Notes under the pieces: model-generated | Databases searched by the model: none | What the model saw: only the letters and a program-made list of their open reading frames with translations | What the model was told of the DNA's origin: nothing | Position numbers and translations under genes: made by a program | Shown: positions 35,441-43,366 of the stretch, piece by piece | How positions within the stretch are numbered: position 1 is the stretch's first letter | Layout: every line of letters starts with the position of its first letter | From: Palsa-892 sp035295845 | GTDB taxonomy: Bacteria; Pseudomonadota; Alphaproteobacteria; Rhizobiales; Xanthobacteraceae | NCBI GenBank assembly: GCA_035295845.1 | Contig: DATGIF010000027.1 | Coordinates: forward strand, 89,397-153,396 | DNA length: 64,000 nt | Direction: 5' to 3'

Positions 35441-36076
35441 TTATTTCATCAGCTTCGCGCTGAAACTCGTGCCGGCGCCTGCTGCCGGCGTGAAGGACAT
35501 TTCCACTTCCGCGCGCTTGCCGCAAAGATCGAACTTCCAGCTTTCCGACCACGGCGTGTTGCCGTCCTTGTAAGGCTCGATCTCGCGCGTGTCGGTGACC
35601 CAGCTTTTCTCGCAGCCGGGCGGATTCGCGGTTGAGGCCGCCACCTTCGCCACGCGGATCGAATCGCGCTGAAGCCGGGGATCCGCCTTGGTCTCGCCCG
35701 GCAGGAGTTCGATCGCGCGCGATTTTTCGTCTTCGAGAAAAAGCATCAGGTTTCGCCGCGCGCGCGGCTCGCAATCGACGAGATAGCGCTCAACCCAGGA
35801 AATCGATTGCGGCGAGACCGGATAGGGGAGCGCCTCGATCAACGCGCTCAGCCGGGCTCCCTTGCAGTCATAGCCGGGAATATTCGCGCCGGACTTCCTG
35901 AGCGCGTCGGCGCGCGTGGCCGCGAATTCGCCGGAAAAGACGCGGGAGGCGATCTTCGCGCCATAGGCCCGCGTGATCGGCCCGCGATCGGCGCGGCTGA
36001 CGTCCGGCCCATCGTCGGCAAAACCCGCGGATAAAGAAACAAGGAAGGCGAGGAAGAAGGCGGCAAGCCGCTGCAT
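35441..36076 (-). CDS. secreted protein of unknown function
   Basis: A 211-residue protein with a signal peptide (MQRLAAFFLAFLVSLSAGFA, cleavage near residue 20) and a mature domain containing cysteines at DCKGARLS, VDCEPRARRN, PGCEKSW and DLCGKRAEV, compatible with disulfides. A weak C-terminal similarity to immunoglobulin-like or CreA-like periplasmic proteins cannot be confirmed. It begins five bases after the ccr stop on the same strand, so it is probably co-transcribed with ccr. Confidence 0.75.
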   Translation of the reverse strand: MQRLAAFFLAFLVSLSAGFADDGPDVSRADRGPITRAYGAKIASRVFSGEFAATRADALRKSGANIPGYDCKGARLSALIEALPYPVSPQSISWVERYLVDCEPRARRNLMLFLEDEKSRAIELLPGETKADPRLQRDSIRVAKVAASTANPPGCEKSWVTDTREIEPYKDGNTPWSESWKFDLCGKRAEVEMSFTPAAGAGTSFSAKLMK

Positions 36077-36081
36077 CGCGA

Positions 36082-37359
36082 TCAGCCGTCCGTCGCCTCG
36101 ATCACGTCGTCGAACGTGCGCAGTCCCGGACGCGGCGCGTTGACGAGCACCGCCATGTTGCCGGGCTTGTGCTGGTTCTTCCACATCAGCATGTGGGCGT
36201 GGGGAATTTGCAGCCACGGCAGCGCCTCGCTCATGCAGGGATCGACCCGGCGGTCGAGCACGAACTGATTGGCGGCGGATGCCTGCTTGAGATGCGCGAA
36301 GTGCGAACCCTGAATGCGTTTCTGCCGCATCCACACGTAGCGCGCATCGAAAGTGATGTTGAAGCCGGTGGTGCCGGCGCAAAAGACGACCATGCCGCCG
36401 CGCTTGGCCACCAGCGTCGAGACCGGGAAGGTCTGCTCGCCGGGATGCTCGAAGACGATATCGACGTCGCGCTTGCCGGTGATGTCCCAGATCGCCTTGC
36501 CGAAGCGGCGCGCTTCCTTGACCCAGCCGTCGTATTCGGCGCTGCCGACCTTGGGCATGGCGCCCCAGCATTTGAACGCGCTCCGATTGATGACGCCCTT
36601 GGCGCCGAGATCGCGCACGTATTGCGATTTGGCGTCGTCGGAGACGATGCCGATGGCGTTGGCGCCCGACGCGGCGACCAGCTGCACGCCGAACACGCCG
36701 AGCCCGCCCGAGGCGCCCCAGACCAGAACATTGTCGCCGGGTTTCAGCGTGTGCGGCGGGTGACCGAACAGCATGCGGTAGGCGGTGGCGAGCGTAAGTG
36801 TGTAGCAGGCCGATTCTTCCCAGGTCAGATGCGGCGGCTTGCGCATCAGCTGGCGCGACTGCACGCGGCAGAACTGCGCGAACGAGCCGTCCGGCGTCTC
36901 GTAGCCCCAGATGCGCTGCGACGGCGACAGCAGCGGATCGCCGCCGTTGCACTCCTCATCGTCGCCGTCGTCCTGATTGCAGTGCACGATGACCTCGTCG
37001 CCGACTTTCCAGCGCCGCACCTTTGGGCCGACCGCCCAGACGATGCCGGAGGCGTCCGAGCCGGCGACGTGGAACGGGTTCTTGTGCACGTCGAGCGGCG
37101 AGATCGGCTGGCCGAGGCCGGCCCACACCCCGTTGTAGTTGACGCCGCCGGCCATGACGTAGACCAGCACTTCGTCGTCGGCGATCGGCCAGGTCGGCAC
37201 CACTTCGCACTGCATCGCCTGTTCGGGCGGACCGTGGCGCTCCTTGCGGATCGCCCAGGCGTGCATCCTGGCCGGCACGTGGCCGAGCGGCGGCACTTCG
37301 CCGATGGCATAAAGCTCTTTGAGTGGCGCGGCTTGAGGCTTGTGCTGGGCAACCGCCAT
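36082..37359 (-). CDS. ccr: crotonyl-CoA carboxylase/reductase
   Basis: A 425-residue enoyl-thioester reductase/carboxylase (MDR superfamily) that makes ethylmalonyl-CoA from crotonyl-CoA, CO2 and NADPH. Motifs: VPARMHAWAIRKERHGPPEQ, NYNGVWAGLGQPISPLDVHK, WGYETPDGSFAQFCRVQSRQ, the Rossmann VWGASGGLGVFGVQLVAASG, and FEHPGEQTFPVSTLVAKRGG, close to known Ccr proteins. This is the key enzyme of the ethylmalonyl-CoA pathway. ATG 37359 has GGAGG eight bases upstream. It has an own promoter region with a TTGC-N3-GCAA element. Confidence 0.95.
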   Translation of the reverse strand: MAVAQHKPQAAPLKELYAIGEVPPLGHVPARMHAWAIRKERHGPPEQAMQCEVVPTWPIADDEVLVYVMAGGVNYNGVWAGLGQPISPLDVHKNPFHVAGSDASGIVWAVGPKVRRWKVGDEVIVHCNQDDGDDEECNGGDPLLSPSQRIWGYETPDGSFAQFCRVQSRQLMRKPPHLTWEESACYTLTLATAYRMLFGHPPHTLKPGDNVLVWGASGGLGVFGVQLVAASGANAIGIVSDDAKSQYVRDLGAKGVINRSAFKCWGAMPKVGSAEYDGWVKEARRFGKAIWDITGKRDVDIVFEHPGEQTFPVSTLVAKRGGMVVFCAGTTGFNITFDARYVWMRQKRIQGSHFAHLKQASAANQFVLDRRVDPCMSEALPWLQIPHAHMLMWKNQHKPGNMAVLVNAPRPGLRTFDDVIEATDG

Positions 37360-37431
37360 GTGGCGACCTCCGCATCCCGCCCGAGCCCCACGACAACGGG
37401 CGATTCCGGGCGCGGTTGCGTCAGTCTGCAT

Positions 37432-37451
37432 CACATTATGTTGCGCTGCAA
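37432..37451 (-). promoter_or_regulatory. palindromic element and -10 box upstream of ccr
   Basis: On the minus strand TTGCAGCGCAA (37451-37441) is followed at once by CATAAT, a good -10 hexamer, about 75 bases before the ccr start. The 20-base stretch is 15/20 identical to the one upstream of ecm, so it is a strong candidate for a common regulator site. Confidence 0.6.
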
Positions 37452-37558
37452 TAAGCCTTTCGTTCGCTTCCCAGCTGGGGCCGCTGCTAAGCCAACCGAA
37501 AGGAATGCCGCGCCAAACTCGGACTGCGGCGCCATCCGGTGCCGGACCGCGAGCTTGG

Positions 37559-37569
37559 TTGCGCTGCAA
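37559..37569 (+). promoter_or_regulatory. TTGC-N3-GCAA element upstream of the first GT87 gene
   Basis: TTGCGCTGCAA, the exact reverse complement of the ccr element core, 118 bases from it and 21 bases upstream of the chosen GT87 start. It may act on the GT87 genes, on ccr from a distance, or on both. Confidence 0.4.
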
Positions 37570-37589
37570 TGCACACCGCTCCCGCCACC

Positions 37590-38798
37590 ATGCCAAAAGA
37601 CGCCGCGCCGCTTTCGCCCCGGCGCTTGATCGGCGTCGTCAGCCTGGCGCTGGCGCTCGGCTATGCGGTGCTTCTATTCGGAACGTACCTGCAGGGGCAT
37701 TTTTTGACCGACGCCCAAGGCCAGCCGATCGCCAACGATTTCGTCGATGTGTATGCAGCGGGACAGTTGGCGCTCGAAGGCGCCGCGGCCACCGCTTACG
37801 ACTGGCCGCAGCACAAGGCCGCCGAAGTCCGCGCGCTCGGCCATGATTTCCCGGACTATTATGGCTGGCATTATCCGCCACCGTTTTTGTTCGTCGCCAT
37901 GGCGCTGGCGCTGCTGCCGTATCTCGCCGCTTCTTTGCTTTGGCTGGCCGCGACGCTTGCGGCGTATGCAACGGCGCTGCGCGCTATTCTCGGCGAGCGC
38001 AGCGGCATTTTGCTGGCGCTCGGCTTTCCGGCGGCGGTCTGGAATATCACAGCCGGGCAGAACGGCTTTCTCACCGCCTCTTTGATCGGCGGCACGCTTG
38101 CCTTGCTCGAGCGGCGACCGGTGCTCGCCGGCATTTGTCTCGGGCTCCTCACCTACAAACCACAATTCGGATTGCTGTTTCCACTGGTGCTGATCGTCGA
38201 TCGGCGCTGGACCACGATCGCGGTCGCGGCGCTGGTGGCGTTTGCCATGGCGGCAGCCTCATGGCTCGCCTTCGGCAGCGCCAGCTGGCAGGCGTTCGTG
38301 CACTGGATGCCGATCACCAGCCACGTCGTGCTCGGCGAAGGCCGCGCCGACTTCGGCCGGCTGCAAAGCTTGTTTGGACTGGTCCGCGCGCACGGCGGCA
38401 GCGAAGGGCTTGCCTGGTCCATGCAGGCGGCGGGCAGTCTCGCGACCGCCGCGCTGGTCGTCTGGCTGTGGCGCCGCCGTGCGGCCTATGAGCAGAAAGC
38501 CGCCGCGCTCGCCGCCGGCGCACTGCTCGTTACGCCTTACGTCTATATGTACGACCTCGTCGTGCTCGCGGTCGCCGTCGCCTTCCTGCTGCGCCATGCG
38601 TTCGAACACGGCCTCGCCGCCGGCGAAGTCGCCGCGCTCGCCGCGGCCGGCGTGCTGATCTTGAGCTTCCCTTACGTCAAGACGCAGGTCGGCCTGGCGG
38701 CGGTGGTGATCGTCATGATGCTGATCGTTCATCGCGCCATCATCGCGGCGGCAACAGCGATATCTGTGCCGGCAACAGCGACAGAGCAAGCATCATGA
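37590..38798 (+). CDS. GT87-like (DUF2029) membrane glycosyltransferase, first copy
   Basis: About 402 residues with 10-12 membrane segments. The pattern GHFLTDAQGQPIANDFVDVY, YGWHYPPPFLFVAMALALLP, GQNGFLTASLIGGTLALLER, GICLGLLTYKPQFGLLFPLV is typical of the GT87 family, which uses polyprenyl-phosphate sugars (the acidic motif in the first loop, NDFVD). Its acceptor is unknown. It overlaps the next, paralogous gene by four bases (ATGA). ATG 37590 is chosen as it leaves a short basic leader before TM1; ATG 37569 lies inside the palindromic element. Confidence 0.85.
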   Translation: MPKDAAPLSPRRLIGVVSLALALGYAVLLFGTYLQGHFLTDAQGQPIANDFVDVYAAGQLALEGAAATAYDWPQHKAAEVRALGHDFPDYYGWHYPPPFLFVAMALALLPYLAASLLWLAATLAAYATALRAILGERSGILLALGFPAAVWNITAGQNGFLTASLIGGTLALLERRPVLAGICLGLLTYKPQFGLLFPLVLIVDRRWTTIAVAALVAFAMAAASWLAFGSASWQAFVHWMPITSHVVLGEGRADFGRLQSLFGLVRAHGGSEGLAWSMQAAGSLATAALVVWLWRRRAAYEQKAAALAAGALLVTPYVYMYDLVVLAVAVAFLLRHAFEHGLAAGEVAALAAAGVLILSFPYVKTQVGLAAVVIVMMLIVHRAIIAAATAISVPATATEQAS

Positions 38799-40000
38799 CG
38801 CTGCAGGCCGTGCCCTTTCATCAGAGCGAGATGGCATCGCCGCGATCGAGCGCGTTTGCGCTGATTTGTTTCGCGCTGCTGGTTGCCAATCTCGGCTACG
38901 TCGCGGCGTTGCTCCTCGATCACGGATGGATCATCGACGCCGCCGGCAAACCGTTTCATACCGATTTCACCAGCGTCTACGCCGCCGGCCGGCTGGCGCT
39001 CGATGGCCACGCGGCGGCGGCTTATGATTGGAATCTGCACTATGGGGCCGAAAATGCCGTCGTCCCCCATGACTACGCCGCTTATTTGGGATGGCATTAC
39101 CCGCCGCCGTTTCTGCTGATTGCGGCATTGCTGGCGACGTTGCCGTACGCCGCTGCGTTCCTGGTCTGGATCGCCGTCACGCTGCCGCTTTATCTGGCAA
39201 GCATGCGCGCCGTCGTCGGCGACAAGATCGGCTGGCTCATCGGCGGGGCGTTTCCGTGCCTGCTGCCGAACATCGTTCCCGGGCAGAACGGGCTGTTCAC
39301 CGCAGCCCTGATCGGCGGCACATTGGCGCTGCTGCCGGCCCGTCCGATTCTCGCCGGCTGCTGCCTCGGCCTCCTCACCTACAAACCGCAATTCGGCATT
39401 GTGTTTCCGCTGCTGCTCATCGCCGGCGGCCATTGGCGCGCCATCGGCGCCGCAGCGGCAAGCGCTTGCACGCTCGCGCTGGTGACAGTCGCGGTTTTCG
39501 GCGTCGCGCCCTGGAGCGAATTTTTGCACTGGCTGCCGCTGACCTCGCACGCGCTGTTCGCGCAGGATTCCCCCGTTCACACCGAGTGGAGCAAATTTCA
39601 GAGCGTGTTCGCGTTGGTGCGGCTCCTCGGCGGCAGCGCGTCCTTGGCCTGGGCGCTGCAAGGGCTGCTGACGGTCATCGTGGCGCTCGCGCTATGGCTG
39701 ATGTGGCGGAGCCATCGGATCAGCTACGAACTGAAAGCCGCGGCCGCAGCGGCCGGCGTCCTGCTCGCCACGCCTTACGTTTATCTCTACGATCTCGCCA
39801 TCCTCGCCGTCGCCGTCGGATTTATGCTCCGCGGCGCGCTGCGCACCGGCTTCGTTCGCGGCGAGGCCGGCAGTCTGGCACTCGGCGCAGCCCTCATGAT
39901 GTTGCTGCCGTTCTTCGGCATTCCCGTCGGCTTGATGACCGTTGGAATCGCCGTCGTGCTGATTGGGCGGAGAATTGCCAGCCGCGACGTAGCGGCTTGA
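38795..40000 (+). CDS. GT87-like (DUF2029) membrane glycosyltransferase, second copy
   Basis: A 401-residue paralogue of the preceding gene, sharing the acidic loop (HTDFTSVYAAGRLALDGHAA), WHYPPPFLLIAALLATLPYA, PGQNGLFTAALIGGTLALLP and CCLGLLTYKPQFGIVFPLLL. It arose by tandem duplication. ATG overlaps the stop of the first copy, so the two are translationally coupled and may act as a pair. It lies between ccr and ecm, with no obvious link to that pathway. Confidence 0.85.
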   Translation: MTLQAVPFHQSEMASPRSSAFALICFALLVANLGYVAALLLDHGWIIDAAGKPFHTDFTSVYAAGRLALDGHAAAAYDWNLHYGAENAVVPHDYAAYLGWHYPPPFLLIAALLATLPYAAAFLVWIAVTLPLYLASMRAVVGDKIGWLIGGAFPCLLPNIVPGQNGLFTAALIGGTLALLPARPILAGCCLGLLTYKPQFGIVFPLLLIAGGHWRAIGAAAASACTLALVTVAVFGVAPWSEFLHWLPLTSHALFAQDSPVHTEWSKFQSVFALVRLLGGSASLAWALQGLLTVIVALALWLMWRSHRISYELKAAAAAAGVLLATPYVYLYDLAILAVAVGFMLRGALRTGFVRGEAGSLALGAALMMLLPFFGIPVGLMTVGIAVVLIGRRIASRDVAA

Positions 40001-40063
40001 TCCAACGCACGGGTCAAAAGCTTCACGTCTCCAGTCACTTGACGGGCGTCGGCGACGCCCATG

Positions 40064-40083
40064 TTGCAATGCAACAAAATCGG
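40064..40083 (+). promoter_or_regulatory. palindromic element and -10-like box upstream of ecm
   Basis: TGTTGC-AAT-GCAACA (40062-40076) is a perfect 6-3-6 palindrome, containing TTGCAATGCAA followed directly by CAAAAT, 36-55 bases upstream of the ecm ATG. The 20 bases align with 15 identities to the ccr element (TTGCARYGCAACAWAATSKG). Confidence 0.6.
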
Positions 40084-40118
40084 CCGCAGAGTGTTGGCAA
40101 AGCGCGACTGCAGCACCG

Positions 40119-42140
40119 ATGCGCGACCAGGCCCGACCGCAACGCGACAAGCCGTGGATCTTCCGCACCTACGCGGGGCATTCCACCGCGGCGGCGTCGA
40201 ACGCGCTCTACCGCGGCAATCTGAGCAAGGGCCAGACCGGGCTGTCGGTTGCCTTCGATCTGCCGACCCAGACCGGCTACGACAGCGATCATCCGCTGGC
40301 CAAAGGCGAAGTCGGCAAGGTCGGCGTGCCGGTCTGCCATCTCGGCGACATGCGGGCGTTGTTCGAGCACATTCCGCTCGGCGGCATGAACACCTCGATG
40401 ACGATCAACGCCACGGCGGCGTGGCTGTTGGCACTCTACGTCGCGCTGGCCGACGAGCAGGGCGTGGCGCGCCGCGACTTGGCCGGCACCACCCAGAACG
40501 ACATCGTCAAGGAATATCTGTCGCGCGGCACCTATGTGTTTCCGCCGGCGCCGTCGCTGCGACTCACCAAGGACGTGATTCTGTTCACCACCCAGGAGAT
40601 GCCGAAGTGGAATCCGATCAACGTCTGCTCCTATCACCTGCAGGAGGCCGGCGCGACGCCGGTGCAGGAGCTGGCGTTTGCGCTCGCCACCGCGATAGCG
40701 GTGCTGGACGCGGTGCGGGCGTCGGGTCAATGCGCTGAAGACGAATTCGGCGATGTGGTCGGGCGCATCTCGTTTTTCGTCAATGCCGGGCTGCGCTTCG
40801 TCACCGAGCTGTGCAAGATGCGCGCCTTTGCCGAGCTGTGGGACGAGATCACCCGCGAGCGCTATGGCGTGCGTGACGCCAAGCAGCGGCTGTTCCGCTA
40901 CGGCGTGCAGGTCAATTCGCTCGGCCTGACCGAGCAGCAGCCGGAGAACAACGTCGCCCGCATCGTGCTGGAAATGCTCGCGGTGACCCTGTCAAAAACC
41001 GCGCGGGCGCGCGCCGTGCAGCTGCCGGCCTGGAACGAGGCGCTCGGCCTGCCGCGGCCGTGGGACCAGCAATGGTCGCTGCGGCTGCAGCAAATCCTGG
41101 CCTACGAGACCGACCTTCTGGACTATGGCGATATTTTCGACGGCGCGCCGGTGATCGCCGCCAAAGTCGCCGAACTGAAGGAGGCGGCGCGCGAGGAGCT
41201 GAAACAGATTGAAAAAATGGGCGGCACAATTGCCGCGGTCGAATCCGGCTATCTCAAACAGCAGCTTGTCGAAGCCAACGCGCGCCGCACCGAGGCGATC
41301 GAGCGCGGCGAGCAGATCGTGGTCGGCGTCAACCGCTTCGTCGAGACCGAACCGTCGTCGCTTAAGCAAGCCGCCGACGCCGTGGTCACCGTGGCGCCAC
41401 AGGCCGAAGCCGATCAAATCGCGCGACTCAACGCTTGGCGCGCCGCGCGCGACAATGCGGCGGTGGCCACCGCGCTGGCAGCATTACGGGCGGCGGCGCG
41501 CGGCGGCGCCAACGTCATGCCGGCCTCGATTGCCTGCGCCAAAGCCGGCGTCACCACCGGCGAGTGGGGTTTCGTCTTACGCGAAGCGTTCGGCGAATAT
41601 CGCGCGCCGACCGGAATCGGCAGCGCGATGCGCAATGACGCCGAAGGTCTCGACGATATCCGCGCCGAAGTCGATCGCGTGTCGAAAAAGCTCGGCCGGC
41701 GCCTGAAATTCCTGGTCGGCAAGCCTGGCCTCGACGGCCATTCCAACGGCGCCGAGCAGATCGCGGCCCGCGCCCGCGATGCCGGCATCGACGTCGTCTA
41801 CGACGGTATCCGCCTGACCGCGGAGGCGATCGCCACGGCGGCCGCCGAACAACGCGTGCATGTCGTCGGCCTCTCGATCTTGTCCGGCTCGCACCTGTCC
41901 CTGGCGCGCGAGGTGATCGCCCGCCTGCGGGAAGCGGGCCTCTCCGATGTGCCGGTCGTGGTCGGCGGCATCATTCCGCCACAGGACGCCGACGCGCTCA
42001 AGCAAGCCGGTGCAGCGGCGATCTACACGCCGAAGGATTTTGAATTGAATCTCATCTTGAGCGAGGTCTGCCGCATCGTCGAACGTAGCGCTAGTTGCGC
42101 ATCACAGCCGCAATCGCTTCAGCAAGGGCGCTCGGACTGA
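40119..42140 (+). CDS. ecm: ethylmalonyl-CoA mutase
   Basis: A 673-residue adenosylcobalamin-dependent mutase. The TIM-barrel part begins DKPWIFRTYAGHSTAAASNA, GLSVAFDLPTQTGYDSDHPL and includes KWNPINVCSYHLQEAGATPV; the B12-binding domain near residue 540 has the DxHxxG motif in GKPGLDGHSNGAEQI. These stretches match ethylmalonyl-CoA mutase better than methylmalonyl-CoA mutase. It converts (2R)-ethylmalonyl-CoA to (2S)-methylsuccinyl-CoA. ccr lies 3 kb upstream and mcd 8 kb away. The last 50 bases overlap the 3' end of the hybrid kinase gene. Confidence 0.93.
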   Translation: MRDQARPQRDKPWIFRTYAGHSTAAASNALYRGNLSKGQTGLSVAFDLPTQTGYDSDHPLAKGEVGKVGVPVCHLGDMRALFEHIPLGGMNTSMTINATAAWLLALYVALADEQGVARRDLAGTTQNDIVKEYLSRGTYVFPPAPSLRLTKDVILFTTQEMPKWNPINVCSYHLQEAGATPVQELAFALATAIAVLDAVRASGQCAEDEFGDVVGRISFFVNAGLRFVTELCKMRAFAELWDEITRERYGVRDAKQRLFRYGVQVNSLGLTEQQPENNVARIVLEMLAVTLSKTARARAVQLPAWNEALGLPRPWDQQWSLRLQQILAYETDLLDYGDIFDGAPVIAAKVAELKEAAREELKQIEKMGGTIAAVESGYLKQQLVEANARRTEAIERGEQIVVGVNRFVETEPSSLKQAADAVVTVAPQAEADQIARLNAWRAARDNAAVATALAALRAAARGGANVMPASIACAKAGVTTGEWGFVLREAFGEYRAPTGIGSAMRNDAEGLDDIRAEVDRVSKKLGRRLKFLVGKPGLDGHSNGAEQIAARARDAGIDVVYDGIRLTAEAIATAAAEQRVHVVGLSILSGSHLSLAREVIARLREAGLSDVPVVVGGIIPPQDADALKQAGAAAIYTPKDFELNLILSEVCRIVERSASCASQPQSLQQGRSD

Positions 42141-43290
42141 TCGGCTTGCGCAAGTAGGCGTCCATGCCGGCAGCCTGCGCCGCCGCTTCATTGCCCGGCT
42201 CGCTGCGCCCGGAAATGCCGATGATGGGCGTACGGCTTGCGGGTGAGGCGAGCGCGCGAATGCGCCGGGCGGCTTCGAGGCCGTCGAGGCCGGGCAGCAT
42301 CACGTCCATCAGCACCGCGTCGTAGCCGCCGCGCGCCGCCGCTGCGACAGCGTCCTCGCCCGAGCCGACGAAATCGGCGCGGTGGCCGAGTTCGGTCAGG
42401 ATGGTGTTGAGAATGACGCGGCCGTACGGATTATCTTCGGCGCACAAAATTTTCAGCCGCCGCGCCGGCGCGGAAAATTGTCCCGGCGTTTTTTGTTGTT
42501 CGGCCGCCGGGGCCGCAATGGGCAGCACCGCGGTGAAACAAAAGCGTGCCCCGCGGCCGGGCCTGCTGGTCACGGTCAGATCGCCGCCCATGGCGCGCGC
42601 CAAATATTTGACGGTGGCGAGGCCGAGGCCGGCGCCGCCGTAGCGCCGCGCGATGTCGACGCTCGCCTGAACAAACGGCCGGAACAGCCGCTTGATCTCG
42701 GCTTGCGTCAGGCCGATGCCGCTGTCGCTCACCGTCACGGTAAGTTTGACGCGGCCGCGCGGCGCCGGGCTTGCCTTTGCCTCGAGCCGGACGACGCCCT
42801 GCGCGGTGAACTTCACCGCGTTGTCGATGAGGTTCTCGAGCGCCGCGCGCAGCCGCACCGGATCGCCGAGCAAAAACTCCGGCAGATCGTCGGCAACGTT
42901 CACTTTCGCGTCTAAACCCTTGATCTGCGCGCGCACGGCAAGCGAGTCCGCCACCGCCTCGAACAGCCGCGCCGGTCGAAAAACCTCCTGCTGCAGGATA
43001 AGCGCGCCCGCTTCGGCCTTGGCGGCGTCGACCACCAGCGTGGTTAGCGCCGCCAAATGCTCGGCGCCGGTCTTGATGTCGGCAGCCCACTGGCGCTCAC
43101 GCTCGCCGATGTCGGAGCTTGCCAGCAATTCGCCGAACGCCAGAATGCCGTTGAGCGCGGTGCGGATGTCGTGCGCGAAAGCCGCGAGCGCAATGTCCCG
43201 GTTGATTGCAGACGGCCGCCGCTGGCGCCGGCTGCGCGCCGGCCGCGCGGCATTCCGCTTTTTCGTTTGTTTGGACCTCGCCCGCGCCAC
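42091..43290 (-). CDS. soluble hybrid histidine kinase
   Basis: A 399-residue kinase: a basic N-terminus, HisKA with FAHDIRTALNGILAF (His40), HATPase with ENLIDNAVKFTAQGVVRLEA, DSGIGLTQ and GGAGLGLATVKYLARAMGG, and a C-terminal receiver (ILCAEDNPYGR, phosphoacceptor in LMDVMLPGLDG, Lys in YLRKPIS). No membrane segment and no sensor domain is seen, so it probably gets its input from another protein. The start is GTG. Convergent with ecm, overlapping it by 50 bases; no cognate regulator is adjacent. Confidence 0.9.
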   Translation of the reverse strand: MARARSKQTKKRNAARPARSRRQRRPSAINRDIALAAFAHDIRTALNGILAFGELLASSDIGERERQWAADIKTGAEHLAALTTLVVDAAKAEAGALILQQEVFRPARLFEAVADSLAVRAQIKGLDAKVNVADDLPEFLLGDPVRLRAALENLIDNAVKFTAQGVVRLEAKASPAPRGRVKLTVTVSDSGIGLTQAEIKRLFRPFVQASVDIARRYGGAGLGLATVKYLARAMGGDLTVTSRPGRGARFCFTAVLPIAAPAAEQQKTPGQFSAPARRLKILCAEDNPYGRVILNTILTELGHRADFVGSGEDAVAAAARGGYDAVLMDVMLPGLDGLEAARRIRALASPASRTPIIGISGRSEPGNEAAAQAAGMDAYLRKPISPSALAEAIAAVMRN

Positions 43291-43366
43291 GGCGCCCCTC
43301 GCCTTGTGTCCTCAAGGCTCAGCCGCACCATGGCACGGCTGCGGGTGAAACAAAAACAAAAAGGAA

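Noticed and set aside
36169..37629. 486-codon plus-strand frame opposite ccr
   Set aside because: Antisense shadow of ccr; no recognisable protein and no start signal.
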